Shown piece by piece: positions 1 through 6,519 of a stretch of DNA of 44,948 nucleotides (within the stretch, counting starts at the first letter, position 1; the number at the start of each line of letters is the position of its first letter). Position numbers and translations under genes: made by a program. Origin of the DNA: a virus; IMG/VR virus record IMGVR_UViG_3300021142_001189, positions 1 through 44,948 of that record; one strand, written 5' to 3'. Under the pieces are notes generated by a model that searched no databases, was not told the DNA's origin, and saw nothing but the letters and a program-made list of their open reading frames with translations.

Positions 1-151
1 CTTCGTTGATTTCTTCGTCGAGTGTAAAGCCATAACTGAATCCACTGCATCCTCCACCTTGTACAAAGGTACGTAATGCTACTTTAGGATTGTTTTCTTC
101 AAGTAAAATGTCCTTGATTTTTGTTTTTGCAGACTCGGAAATAGTGATCAT
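1..151 (-). CDS. A-type iron-sulfur carrier (IscA/ErpA/HesB family), C-terminus cut by window edge
   Basis: The reading frame starts at ATG 149-151 and runs off the window start, giving the first 50 residues. It begins [16 protein letters not shown] and contains the family motif [13 protein letters not shown], with the cysteine at residue 35 as in bacterial IscA. The C-terminal CxC cluster ligands lie outside the window. The family binds and passes on Fe-S clusters to apo-enzymes in the cytoplasm. An AGAGG ribosome binding site and an ATAAATA late-type promoter precede it. A phage copy could supply clusters to the twelve [4Fe-4S] radical SAM enzymes encoded here; that link is inference. Confidence 0.9.
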   Translation of the reverse strand, partial: MITISESAKTKIKDILLEENNPKVALRTFVQGGGCSGFSYGFTLDEEINE

Positions 152-167
152 AATTGCCTCTTTGTAA

Positions 168-174
168 TATTTAT
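168..174 (-). promoter_or_regulatory. T4-like late promoter core (ATAAATA) for the Fe-S carrier
   Basis: On the minus strand GATAAATATTAC lies 17 nt upstream of the Fe-S carrier start, with AGAGG between them. T4 late promoters have TATAAATA as their -10 element. This one is back-to-back with the plus-strand motif at 197-203. Confidence 0.5.
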
Positions 175-196
175 CAAAGCGTTTTATAACCTTAAT

Positions 197-203
197 GTAA
201 ATA
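197..203 (+). promoter_or_regulatory. Late promoter core variant (GTAAATA), 5 nt before the start codon
   Basis: TGTAAATA is followed after five bases (CAGTT) by ATG 209. If transcription starts about 6 nt downstream, as in T4 late promoters, the message would be practically leaderless. The same arrangement recurs at several genes in this window. Confidence 0.45.
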
Positions 204-208
204 CAGTT

Positions 209-496
209 ATGTATATCAGAACAGAAGTCAGACAAAACCACTATGTGCGTAGCAGTAACCGTGGCAAAACACACACCTATGTGCGTGAAAAACAAGTATT
301 GGTATTTAGATGTGACTGTTGTACAGAAGTGTTTACTCGAGATAAAGGATCAATGGATCCAAAAAGATTAAACAATAATGTATATCACGTATGCAGTAAT
401 TGTGATGCTAAGAAATTTGCCCAGGCTAAAGGCGTAGAAAGTCGTAAAGTTTGGAGTATGCCTGCTAGTAGTCTTAAGACGTTAGACCAACTTTAG
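209..496 (+). CDS. Small zinc-ribbon-like phage protein
   Basis: A 95-residue basic protein. Cysteines at 35, 37/38, 62 and 65 form a CxCC...CxxC arrangement typical of a zinc ribbon or zinc knuckle, between a basic N-terminal arm ([15 protein letters not shown]) and a basic tail. Such small phage proteins usually bind nucleic acid or a polymerase subunit, but I do not recognise a named family. It has no evident Shine-Dalgarno; a GTAAATA motif sits 5 nt before the ATG. Its 3' end overlaps the convergent gene at 493-1227 by four bases, leaving no room for a terminator. Confidence 0.75.
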   Translation: MYIRTEVRQNHYVRSSNRGKTHTYVREKQVLVFRCDCCTEVFTRDKGSMDPKRLNNNVYHVCSNCDAKKFAQAKGVESRKVWSMPASSLKTLDQL

Positions 497-1227
497 TTTC
501 GTGTATCAGGTGGGCTATGTATATAAGTAACATTTAAGTTATGAGTATCGGCTCCATTAGTAACACCAATATAATGCGTTGGGTATTTGGCAATTAGATG
601 TTTTGCGTAGGCTTCTGCTTCAGGTCTAGTCTGGAATTGTTTTACTGGTTTCCAAGTTCGATTACTCAATCCGCTACCTACGACTCTACCCGCCTCATCG
701 TGAGTATCAGCTATTTGATTAATTTTAACAGTAAAAGGACCTAAATCTTTTGGTTTACGCTTGCGTGGTTCAGGAATAGGCTTGCCGTCTGTTAATACCA
801 TCACCCAACTGTCGATAGCAGGATCATGGAATATTTCAGGTAAGTATCCCTGGCATTCTGCAATATCTTCTTCTGCAAATTTGTGTTGATTAGCATCATC
901 ATCTGCGTCATAATCTATTAACATATTGTGCTTAACAGCCATGTTGTAGATGTATTCTTCTACAGCATCTTCTCCTTTTTTGGCTAATTTTAATTTCTGT
1001 TCTGGAGTCATCTTCCTAAAAAGGTTAATGCCAAAATTTATAGCCTGGCGGAAATTGAAATGCGGATTATCTAGTTCTGCTACACTCCCGCCCATTGCAA
1101 ACATATCTGGGTCAGGCAGAGGAGCCGGAGCATCGACACGGTCACCTAGTGTATTGTTCATAAACCCGACAAATTTTGGATCATTTATTGGTTTTTTGGC
1201 TTCTTTAATTATTTCCCAGATTCTCAT
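493..1227 (-). CDS. Phage protein of unknown function with a possible capsid-targeting N-terminus
   Basis: A 244-residue protein that I do not recognise. It opens MRIWEIIKEAKK, which fits the short hydrophobic-amphipathic N-terminal peptide of T4 internal head proteins ending in a gp21-type cleavage site (I/L-x-E before A/G/S): here I-K-E followed by A at residues 7-10. The middle is acidic (DYDADDDANQHKFAEED, about residues 104-120) and the C-terminal part, with QTRPEAEAYAKHLIAK, looks like a small alpha/beta domain. ATAAATA lies exactly 5 nt before the ATG, with no Shine-Dalgarno. A late, internally packaged protein is a reasonable guess, not a demonstrated one. Confidence 0.7.
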   Translation of the reverse strand: MRIWEIIKEAKKPINDPKFVGFMNNTLGDRVDAPAPLPDPDMFAMGGSVAELDNPHFNFRQAINFGINLFRKMTPEQKLKLAKKGEDAVEEYIYNMAVKHNMLIDYDADDDANQHKFAEEDIAECQGYLPEIFHDPAIDSWVMVLTDGKPIPEPRKRKPKDLGPFTVKINQIADTHDEAGRVVGSGLSNRTWKPVKQFQTRPEAEAYAKHLIAKYPTHYIGVTNGADTHNLNVTYIHSPPDTRN

Positions 1228-1232
1228 AATAA

Positions 1233-1239
1233 TATTTAT
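1233..1239 (-). promoter_or_regulatory. T4-like late promoter core (ATAAATA), 5 nt before the start codon
   Basis: The minus strand reads AATAAATATTATTATG, with ATG at 1227. The spacing would give a near-leaderless late transcript. Confidence 0.5.
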
Positions 1240-1258
1240 TTGCTAGATAGATTTTAAC

Positions 1259-1819
1259 CTATCTAGCAAAACCAATCCTACTTGAGATAATATTCCAGTT
1301 CATAATTTTCCACTGGTTATTGAGATATGATTTTTTGTCACTTCCGTAATCGAATTGAAATGAGTGTTCCCACCAATCAACTAGCAAAACAATATCCATT
1401 TTAATTTCGTGATTCTTAATGGTCTTGATCTTGCCATCACGTGCTAGATAAACCCACCCGCTACCTTGTATCTTCATGGCTTCTTTTTCAAAGGCATCTG
1501 TAAATTTGTCAAAAGTTTTAAAGTGTTTTGTTATAAATTCACCAGCTGATCCGTCTGGTTCGTTTGATCTTGAGGGCTTTTGGAATTGAGTAAAGTAAAT
1601 GTCGTGTAGGAAAGCGCCTGCTTCATTGAAATCTGCATCGCCTTCGCCGTCATTAAATCGCGTAACATACCCTTTGTATAGTTTACCATAGTGGTAGTTA
1701 ATAGTGTCCTCACTCATACTAGGCTCTAAATCATCCTTGGCATAAGGTAACTTAGTTTGTACTAGAGTTTTGGGACTTTTACCTTCGTTTAAACTAACAT
1801 ATCGAATAAAGTTATACAT
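1259..1819 (-). CDS. Fe/Mn superoxide dismutase with T4-like capsid-targeting N-terminus
   Basis: Iron/manganese superoxide dismutase, converting superoxide to hydrogen peroxide and oxygen. From the chosen start (186 aa) the four metal ligands are present: His43 in NYHYGK, His72 in FLHDIYF, and Asp148 and His152 in LLVDWWEHSF. SGWVYLARDGK and the C-terminal NQWKIMNWNIIS also match the family. The first 14 residues, MYNFIRYVSLNEGK, are not part of the SOD fold. They resemble the T4 capsid-targeting peptide with an L-N-E/G prohead-protease site. An in-frame ATG at 1834 exists, but the start at 1819 lies five bases after GTAAATA and gives the better targeting peptide. Metal choice (Fe or Mn) cannot be decided by eye. 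Confidence 0.93.
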   Translation of the reverse strand: MYNFIRYVSLNEGKSPKTLVQTKLPYAKDDLEPSMSEDTINYHYGKLYKGYVTRFNDGEGDADFNEAGAFLHDIYFTQFQKPSRSNEPDGSAGEFITKHFKTFDKFTDAFEKEAMKIQGSGWVYLARDGKIKTIKNHEIKMDIVLLVDWWEHSFQFDYGSDKKSYLNNQWKIMNWNIISSRIGFAR

Positions 1820-1824
1820 AATGA

Positions 1825-1831
1825 TATTTAC
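1825..1831 (-). promoter_or_regulatory. Late promoter core variant (GTAAATA) for the SOD gene
   Basis: The minus strand reads GGTAAATATCATTATG; five bases separate the motif from the ATG at 1819. A second, weaker TTAAATA lies at 1838-1844. The motif supports the shorter SOD start. Confidence 0.4.
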
Positions 1832-1832
1832 C

Positions 1833-1839
1833 ATAAATA
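1833..1839 (+). promoter_or_regulatory. T4-like late promoter core (ATAAATA)
   Basis: CATAAATATTTAACTAGGAG precedes the plus-strand gene at 1859; the motif ends 19 nt before the ATG and the leader contains a TAGGAGA ribosome binding site. It is divergent from the SOD promoter. Confidence 0.5.
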
Positions 1840-1858
1840 TTTAACTAGGAGAAATACT

Positions 1859-2083
1859 ATGGGATTTATATCTAAACTTTTCGGGTTCATAAAACCTACA
1901 GAAGAAAAAGCTGAAGTACCTTACAAAGTTGAAGCACCGGCAGTAAGTCCAGTGGCGGACCAAGCTTCACAAGCTATGGTCGAGTCAGTAGCACCAGCTA
2001 AGAAAAAGCCAGCAGCCAAAAAAGCCGCTGGCGAAAAGAAGCCACGTGCTCCACGCAAGCCAAAAGAGCCTAAAGCAGAGTAA
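1859..2083 (+). CDS. Small Lys/Ala/Pro-rich basic protein, histone-H1-tail-like
   Basis: A 74-residue protein. A short hydrophobic amphipathic start (MGFISKLFGFIK) is followed by an acidic-neutral linker, then a low-complexity tail from about residue 47 with repeated AKKKPAAKKAAG and KPRAPRKPKEPK blocks. That tail composition is typical of histone H1-like or nucleoid-binding tails, so DNA or RNA binding is likely; the function is otherwise unknown. It has its own ATAAATA late-type promoter and a good ribosome binding site. The last 14 bases overlap the convergent uvsE gene. A packaged DNA-condensing protein is possible but unproven. Confidence 0.8.
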   Translation: MGFISKLFGFIKPTEEKAEVPYKVEAPAVSPVADQASQAMVESVAPAKKKPAAKKAAGEKKPRAPRKPKEPKAE

Positions 2084-3095
2084 GAGATTTCGCTTGTTCA
2101 TACAGGGCAAAACTAGCTAGGTTTTTGCCCTTGCTCTCGCACATGATGTCATGTGTATTCAAAAAGCTCAATGCCCACTCGTTACAGGCTTGATTCCAAT
2201 AAAAGTCTGAGTGTGCTCTGAGCTTTTGTTTTTTGTAGCCGTCTAAAAGGAGTTGTGCATAAACAGGTGCGGTAGTCCGGTCATGCTCCACAAGATAATC
2301 TTCACGACTGACTGAGTAATGACAAGTAGGGCGCACACCACGCCAGCTATCCACAACACGCTTAACGCGATCGTCTGTCGCAAGGATATACTCCCCTTCG
2401 CGAATCCAATGATGGTGAATATCGAGCACAATAGGAACGATATCGCTAATAGTAAGACAGTCATCTAACCCCCATGAGTTTTCTTCGTTTTCGATAGTAA
2501 TACAGTTGCGAGCTTCGGGTGACAGCCGCTGATAAGCCCGACGGATACCATCTGGGCCTTGTTTACCAGATATGTGTACATTAATCTTAAAATCTTGAAA
2601 CTTTTGTCCATAGCCCATCCAACGGGCCATATCAGTATGGTATTCAAATTCTTCTATACTCCTACCGACAATACCTTCATTATCGCTAGCCAGCACAACA
2701 AACTGACCAGGATGCATAGACAAACGTACATTACGGTTGCGAGCAATGGCGCCAACGTCCAAAAACTTCTGTTCACAATACCTAACCACGTCCCCAAGGC
2801 GCCAAAAATAGCTCCAATCCCTATGAGTATAGACAGGCAGGATGTCACTGCTAATGCGTACCATACGAAGGTGTTCATCTAGTTCTCCTACTCGTTCGAC
2901 TAGCTTACGGGTGGATTCGATGTTCTGAATCATAAGGTCCCATAGCTTTTGTTCTGCTACTTCTTTTGTTTGTTTATTTAACCAAGTTACAGTAGTGCCG
3001 CCAGTGTTGTACTGTTTGGCATCATCGTTAGCTTTGATACCCTCAGTTTGTTCTGGATGGTCGATCCATTTACAGGCAAAGCCGATACGTTTCAT
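2070..3095 (-). CDS. uvsE: UV damage endonuclease UvsE/UvdE
   Basis: A 341-residue TIM-barrel DNA repair endonuclease that nicks 5' of UV photoproducts, allowing excision repair without photolyase or UvrABC. The UvdE signatures follow in order: FACKW near the N-terminus, VRISSDILP, RLSMHPGQFVVL, NVHISGKQG, ITIENEENSWG, IVLDIHHHW and THYS-like CHYSVSRE. The His, Glu and Asp residues in these motifs are the expected metal ligands. Length is close to bacterial UvsE. It is transcribed from a near-consensus sigma70 promoter (3127-3155), so early expression is expected. Its 3' end overlaps the convergent basic-protein gene. Confidence 0.95.
   Translation of the reverse strand: MKRIGFACKWIDHPEQTEGIKANDDAKQYNTGGTTVTWLNKQTKEVAEQKLWDLMIQNIESTRKLVERVGELDEHLRMVRISSDILPVYTHRDWSYFWRLGDVVRYCEQKFLDVGAIARNRNVRLSMHPGQFVVLASDNEGIVGRSIEEFEYHTDMARWMGYGQKFQDFKINVHISGKQGPDGIRRAYQRLSPEARNCITIENEENSWGLDDCLTISDIVPIVLDIHHHWIREGEYILATDDRVKRVVDSWRGVRPTCHYSVSREDYLVEHDRTTAPVYAQLLLDGYKKQKLRAHSDFYWNQACNEWALSFLNTHDIMCESKGKNLASFALYEQAKSLTLL
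2104..2131. repeat. 9-bp inverted repeat inside the 3' end of uvsE
   Basis: AGGGCAAAA (2104-2112) pairs with TTTTGCCCT (2123-2131) around a 10-base loop containing the palindrome CTAGCTAG. It lies 20 bases past the stop of the plus-strand basic-protein gene. It is not followed by a T tract in the plus direction, so a classical terminator is doubtful. Confidence 0.45.
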
Positions 3096-3112
3096 AATGT
3101 ATAATCAATAAA

Positions 3113-3146
3113 AATGGACATAATGTATTATAACACTATGTCCATT
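3113..3146. promoter_or_regulatory. 10-bp inverted repeat over the uvsE promoter: operator or queD terminator
   Basis: AATGGACATA (3113-3122) and TATGTCCATT (3137-3146) are perfect inverted copies with a 14-base centre containing the -10 box of the uvsE promoter. Read on the minus strand the hairpin is followed by TTT and then an AT-rich stretch, as in a weak intrinsic terminator behind queD. The position around a promoter equally fits a repressor operator. Confidence 0.5.
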
Positions 3147-3155
3147 ATAAGTCAA
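3127..3155 (-). promoter_or_regulatory. Sigma70 promoter of uvsE
   Basis: TTGACT (3150-3155), a 17-base spacer and TATAAT (3127-3132) on the minus strand. The predicted start near 3120 gives a leader of about 25 nt. Confidence 0.8.
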
Positions 3156-3164
3156 AGGGTTTGA

Positions 3165-3650
3165 TTAACCTTCGTAAGTAGCTGAGTTAGCACCGTGTTC
3201 AAATACTTCAACTGATTTAACTCTTACTGTTGGATTAATTGGATAACGCATATCTCCACTAGACAAAAGTTCTGCCATTTTGTCATAGCACATTTTGGCA
3301 AACATTTCACAGCCTACACCTTCTACTACACGCAGGTCGCATAAACCACTATCGTTAAATCCACCTTTGATTTGATTTAGTTTTACAAAATCAACATAAT
3401 GGGGATCGTCGTGTGCAATAATCAAAGTATGATCAAACATATAGTCTGCCCATGCTTTAAATTCTTTGAGGCCGCCAAAGTCCATACACCAGTTTTTGTC
3501 ATCTAATGTATCACATTCGAAAACAAGTTTGATGCCAATCGAGTACCCATGTAGTGTTGAACAATGTGAGTGTGTAGCTCTCCACTGTCTAAAACAGCAT
3601 GATAATCCGCGGTCGTTACCGTAAGTTTTTGTTGAGTAAAATTTTGCCAT
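3165..3650 (-). CDS. queD: QueD-like 6-carboxy-tetrahydropterin synthase (phage type)
   Basis: A 161-residue protein of the PTPS/QueD family. QueD makes 6-carboxy-tetrahydropterin from dihydroneopterin triphosphate on the route to preQ0/preQ1 and 7-deazaguanines. Recognisable parts are FRQWRATHSHCSTLHGYSIG (about residues 20-39), CMDFGGLKEFK, MFDHTLII and the C-terminal VKSVEVFEHG. The usual zinc motif HGH reads HGY here; from memory this is also seen in other phage QueD-like proteins, so it is probably a family variant and not damage. No queC, queE or folE is visible in this window. A TTTTAGGAGAT ribosome binding site and a possible preQ1 riboswitch lie upstream. Confidence 0.88.
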   Translation of the reverse strand: MAKFYSTKTYGNDRGLSCCFRQWRATHSHCSTLHGYSIGIKLVFECDTLDDKNWCMDFGGLKEFKAWADYMFDHTLIIAHDDPHYVDFVKLNQIKGGFNDSGLCDLRVVEGVGCEMFAKMCYDKMAELLSSGDMRYPINPTVRVKSVEVFEHGANSATYEG

Positions 3651-3680
3651 TGTTATCTCCTAAAAGTAGCAATGGCGGCA

Positions 3681-3713
3681 GAGTTTATATTGCGGGATGA
3701 CGCCTAGACCGCA
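3681..3713 (-). promoter_or_regulatory. Candidate preQ1-I-like riboswitch aptamer upstream of queD
   Basis: On the minus strand a 5-bp stem TGCGG (3709-3713)/CCGCA (3691-3695) encloses a loop containing TCTAGG and CATC. It is followed by an A/T-rich tail, ATATAAACTC. This resembles the preQ1-I class arrangement (P1 stem, loop with UUCUAG, C-rich 3' strand, A-rich tail). It would sit at the extreme 5' end of the transcript and is upstream of a queuosine-pathway gene. The tail pairing needed for the pseudoknot is not obvious to me, so this is a candidate only. Confidence 0.4.
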
Positions 3714-3720
3714 TATATGT

Positions 3721-3748
3721 ATTATATATGATTATTTATAATAAGCAA
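3721..3748 (-). promoter_or_regulatory. Promoter region of queD (sigma70-like, with an overlapping ATAAATA)
   Basis: TTGCTT (3743-3748), 16 bases and TATAAT (3721-3726) on the minus strand predict a start near 3714, directly before the riboswitch candidate. A late-type TATAAATA core overlaps at 3733-3740, so both early and late use is possible. Confidence 0.55.
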
Positions 3749-3750
3749 GT

Positions 3751-5214
3751 TTATTGGCCTGCAATTAAGCCAAAACCTAACCATGTGCCAGGATTACCAC
3801 TTTGAACACAGGTCCAACCGACATAACTGTTAGGTAGAGGTTCGGTATTCCAACAGATGTCGCCTCGGTTCCAACTACCACTTGTTGGAGGTGCTATATC
3901 ATTAGTAAATCGTTTATCACCAATACTTACATCACCGCCTACTGCAAATTTTAGACTTGGATCCGGATTGGCTATCCCAATACTTAATGGGCCAAATACT
4001 TTTACTGGACGACTAGTATGTGTTCTATCACCAATGTTGATTTCTCTAGCATCTGCATACACAGCTTCAAATCCTGCCGAGCTCACTGTAACAGAATTAA
4101 AACTACCTATTCCTTTATTGTCGATAATGATATTTTGAGTACCATCGGTAAGTATTACAGTTTTAAAATTAACTGGCTGTTCAGTTACAGTTAATTCGCC
4201 GTGTAGTGTAGTAGTGCCTTGTACTTCAAGTTGTTGTAGTATACCAACAGTAGTTAAATTACTATGTGCAACGCTGTTACCTAAATTGTTAGTAGTCAGT
4301 ACAGGTACTCCGTTGATAAAATAACCATGCCCTTCTGCTAGATCAAAATTTTCAGAACTGCGAATACGATCTGGATCACTGTACATTAACAATTCACGTT
4401 GGGCGCCATTGCCACTCCACACAATACCTAGACCGTAAATACTTTGATCTCTAGTAGCCGAGAACTCTAACGGACTAGAACGATCGACACGAGTGTCGGC
4501 TATTAAGTTATCCACATAGATTGAACCAAATACACGCAACAATCCATTCTTAGAAACTGGGTTTCCTACATGTATTTCGCCATCGTTTTTAACTGTAATA
4601 CGTGCCTGATTATCTGAGTTGATAGTAAAGTCGTGATTACTAACAGTACCAATGCTAGCAGTATTATAATCGGGACTGCCTAGACCAATTTCAACATTGT
4701 TATCTAGAATAGTAATAGAGTTACTAGGATCTTCAGTACCAATACCTAAACGATTAACTACGCTGTTAACAAAAACGAAATCACCTAGTGTAGCATCTCC
4801 GCTTACTTTTAACGAGTTAAGTGTGCCAATTGTTTTTAGTTTACTGTTAACAATGCTATCGCCTAGGCTGTTAGCTGACAATACTGGTACATTGTCTATT
4901 TTATAACTTTGATCAGCTTGCAAATCTAAACTAGCATCAGTCCAAAGGTGTCTGCCTGATCTATATTGTAAATTAACACTACCTTCGCCCCAGGTCCAGT
5001 TAAACCCTTTTCCAACAAGATCTGATTCTTCATTTACTACCCAGTCACCTATGTTGGCAACATTACCAATTTCTGTAATTAAATTTTTAACATGTATTGT
5101 ATCAGCAGTTAACGACCCGGTTATTGTATAGTCACCGGTATGGTTAAATGTACCTGTAGAATTGGCTAGTTCAGCGTTTACTAGTTGTAAAATGCTATCT
5201 TGGATTTGGGTCAT
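3751..5214 (-). CDS. Tail-fibre/structural protein with internal repeats
   Basis: A protein of about 487 residues built of beta-rich repeats, typical of phage fibres or whiskers. Two long units are related: roughly residues 70-145 (ending NVPVLSANSLGDSIVNSKLK) and 260-340 (ending GVPVLTTNNLGNSVAHSNLT), each followed by a GTL/GIL-x-SL/QL-V-G segment. The C-terminus (GDICWNTEPLPNSYVGWTC...GTWLGFGLIAGQ) is a common end of phage fibre proteins. The ATG at 5214 is preferred over an in-frame TTG at 5220. A late promoter and a hairpin precede the gene. It probably forms a trimeric virion appendage; its exact position on the particle is unknown. Confidence 0.85.
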   Translation of the reverse strand: MTQIQDSILQLVNAELANSTGTFNHTGDYTITGSLTADTIHVKNLITEIGNVANIGDWVVNEESDLVGKGFNWTWGEGSVNLQYRSGRHLWTDASLDLQADQSYKIDNVPVLSANSLGDSIVNSKLKTIGTLNSLKVSGDATLGDFVFVNSVVNRLGIGTEDPSNSITILDNNVEIGLGSPDYNTASIGTVSNHDFTINSDNQARITVKNDGEIHVGNPVSKNGLLRVFGSIYVDNLIADTRVDRSSPLEFSATRDQSIYGLGIVWSGNGAQRELLMYSDPDRIRSSENFDLAEGHGYFINGVPVLTTNNLGNSVAHSNLTTVGILQQLEVQGTTTLHGELTVTEQPVNFKTVILTDGTQNIIIDNKGIGSFNSVTVSSAGFEAVYADAREINIGDRTHTSRPVKVFGPLSIGIANPDPSLKFAVGGDVSIGDKRFTNDIAPPTSGSWNRGDICWNTEPLPNSYVGWTCVQSGNPGTWLGFGLIAGQ

Positions 5215-5218
5215 AGAC

Positions 5219-5242
5219 AAATACTCTCTTTGGAGTATTTAT
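5219..5242 (-). promoter_or_regulatory. Late promoter (ATAAATA, 5236-5242) overlapping a hairpin, before the tail-fibre gene
   Basis: The minus strand carries GATAAATACTCC. AAATACTC (5219-5226) and GAGTATTT (5233-5240) form an 8-bp inverted repeat with a 6-base loop, so the transcript start and leader lie in or beside a stem close to the ATG at 5214. T4 late genes often have similar sequence here. Confidence 0.55.
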
Positions 5243-5260
5243 CTATGTTTTGGATATGTC

Positions 5261-6460
5261 TTACTGAACTTTTAGTAAGATCGTTTCTTCGTTAATGCGT
5301 CCATTCATTTTAGTGTCTGTAGCATTAATTTCATCTAAGAACTTGCGTAACTGCACTTTACCTGCCGCTTTAAACTCTTTGAGCTTTTCTTCGGGCTTGC
5401 GTAGCGTCTTACAAATGCTTTGATGCTCGTTAAAGCCGGTAATTGTAGTGCCCTTAACACCCAAATCGTTAAACTCAGCGGCTACATACTTGCCCAATTT
5501 ACGAGTTTTAGTGTTAAACACCCACAACTCTTTTGAGCCGATAATGTCTGCAGGATTAATCGAAACCAATTTTAGAGGCTCGTTCGATTTCATGTACTTG
5601 AGCTTGGCAACCAATTTGTCCTTAGGTACAACTTTGGTTTTACGTGGCTTGCGGTTAACTTTGGCTTCTTGCGCTAACATGTCACAGGCACTCATAATCT
5701 CTTGATAAAAGGTAATCAAATTACGAATTTGCTTCTTGCTACGGTGGCTATAACCTTCTTTAAGCTGTTCATCTGCTTGGCCGCTGGCTAACTCCTCAAG
5801 TTCTTCTAAATCACGCTTATACAGCGTTTTAATCAGTCTAGCATGTGCGGCTTTGACTTCTTTGCCCTTGAGCAAGTTTAATACTTTGAATGCCTTTGGA
5901 TCAAAGTTTTCTGGATCCTTTTGAAAACCTTCGATAGCATCTTCCAATTCTTCAGTCATTTTATAAGCGGCTTCTTTGACACGCTCTTGAATTGAAGGAG
6001 TGTAGACAGCGGGCTTAGCCGCTTCGATCGCTTTGGCTTCGTCTTCATCGATATCGTTTTTACCTGCTTCGATTACCTTGACAATTTCAGCACGGAGCCA
6101 AGCGGCTGTATCGCGTCCGTTATTAAAATCGGCACGTTGAGCTGTCATACCGCGATTCAAACAGCAGGCTACTGCACCCATTGTGGAATTGATACGACTA
6201 TCTTTAACTTTTTTGAACGCTGTGATGTCAGATTTGGTACAGCCAATAGATTCCATCCATTTGACTACTGCTGGTTTGTAAGTTTTGATGTCTGATTCCA
6301 AACGGTACCAATCCATGGCACGTTTGAAAAAACGATGAAAAGTATCGCCATCCCAAGTTTCACAACCTTCCCAAACTGGGCTAGTATCTTTAACTGCACG
6401 AGTACGATGAGCAATTACTTGCTTTTTGGTAACTCGAGTTTTAGTAGCGGCTTTAGCCAT
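5261..6460 (-). CDS. Conserved-looking phage protein, mostly helical, function unknown
   Basis: A 399-residue protein with a basic N-terminus (MAKAATKTRVTKKQV) and long charged, probably helical stretches: EAGKNDIDEDEAKAIEAAK near residue 130 and SHRSKKQIRNLITFYQEIM near 240. The C-terminal region includes ELWVFNTKTRKLGKYVA, which looks like a small beta element. I recognise no catalytic motif. It is a single-gene unit with its own perfect sigma70 promoter and an AGGAG ribosome binding site, so strong early expression is likely. The high lysine content is compatible with nucleic-acid binding, but that is a guess. Confidence 0.75.
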   Translation of the reverse strand: MAKAATKTRVTKKQVIAHRTRAVKDTSPVWEGCETWDGDTFHRFFKRAMDWYRLESDIKTYKPAVVKWMESIGCTKSDITAFKKVKDSRINSTMGAVACCLNRGMTAQRADFNNGRDTAAWLRAEIVKVIEAGKNDIDEDEAKAIEAAKPAVYTPSIQERVKEAAYKMTEELEDAIEGFQKDPENFDPKAFKVLNLLKGKEVKAAHARLIKTLYKRDLEELEELASGQADEQLKEGYSHRSKKQIRNLITFYQEIMSACDMLAQEAKVNRKPRKTKVVPKDKLVAKLKYMKSNEPLKLVSINPADIIGSKELWVFNTKTRKLGKYVAAEFNDLGVKGTTITGFNEHQSICKTLRKPEEKLKEFKAAGKVQLRKFLDEINATDTKMNGRINEETILLKVQ

Positions 6461-6490
6461 TTCTGCTCCTGTTTATTAAACAATGTATAT

Positions 6491-6519
6491 ATTATAGCGC
6501 CAAATTAAGAAGCTGTCAA
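6491..6519 (-). promoter_or_regulatory. Consensus sigma70 promoter for the 399-residue protein
   Basis: TTGACA (6514-6519), 17-base spacer, TATAAT (6491-6496) on the minus strand: a full consensus match. It lies over the last codons of the upstream radical SAM gene. Confidence 0.85.

Noticed and set aside
2243-2882. Hydrophobic reading frames antisense or out of frame within uvsE
   Set aside because: They lie fully within a strongly conserved UvsE frame, have no ribosome binding sites, and are typical frame shadows.
3165-3650. queD as a degraded gene because HGH reads HGY
   Set aside because: The frame is intact and the rest of the motifs are present; from memory other phage homologs have the same variant.
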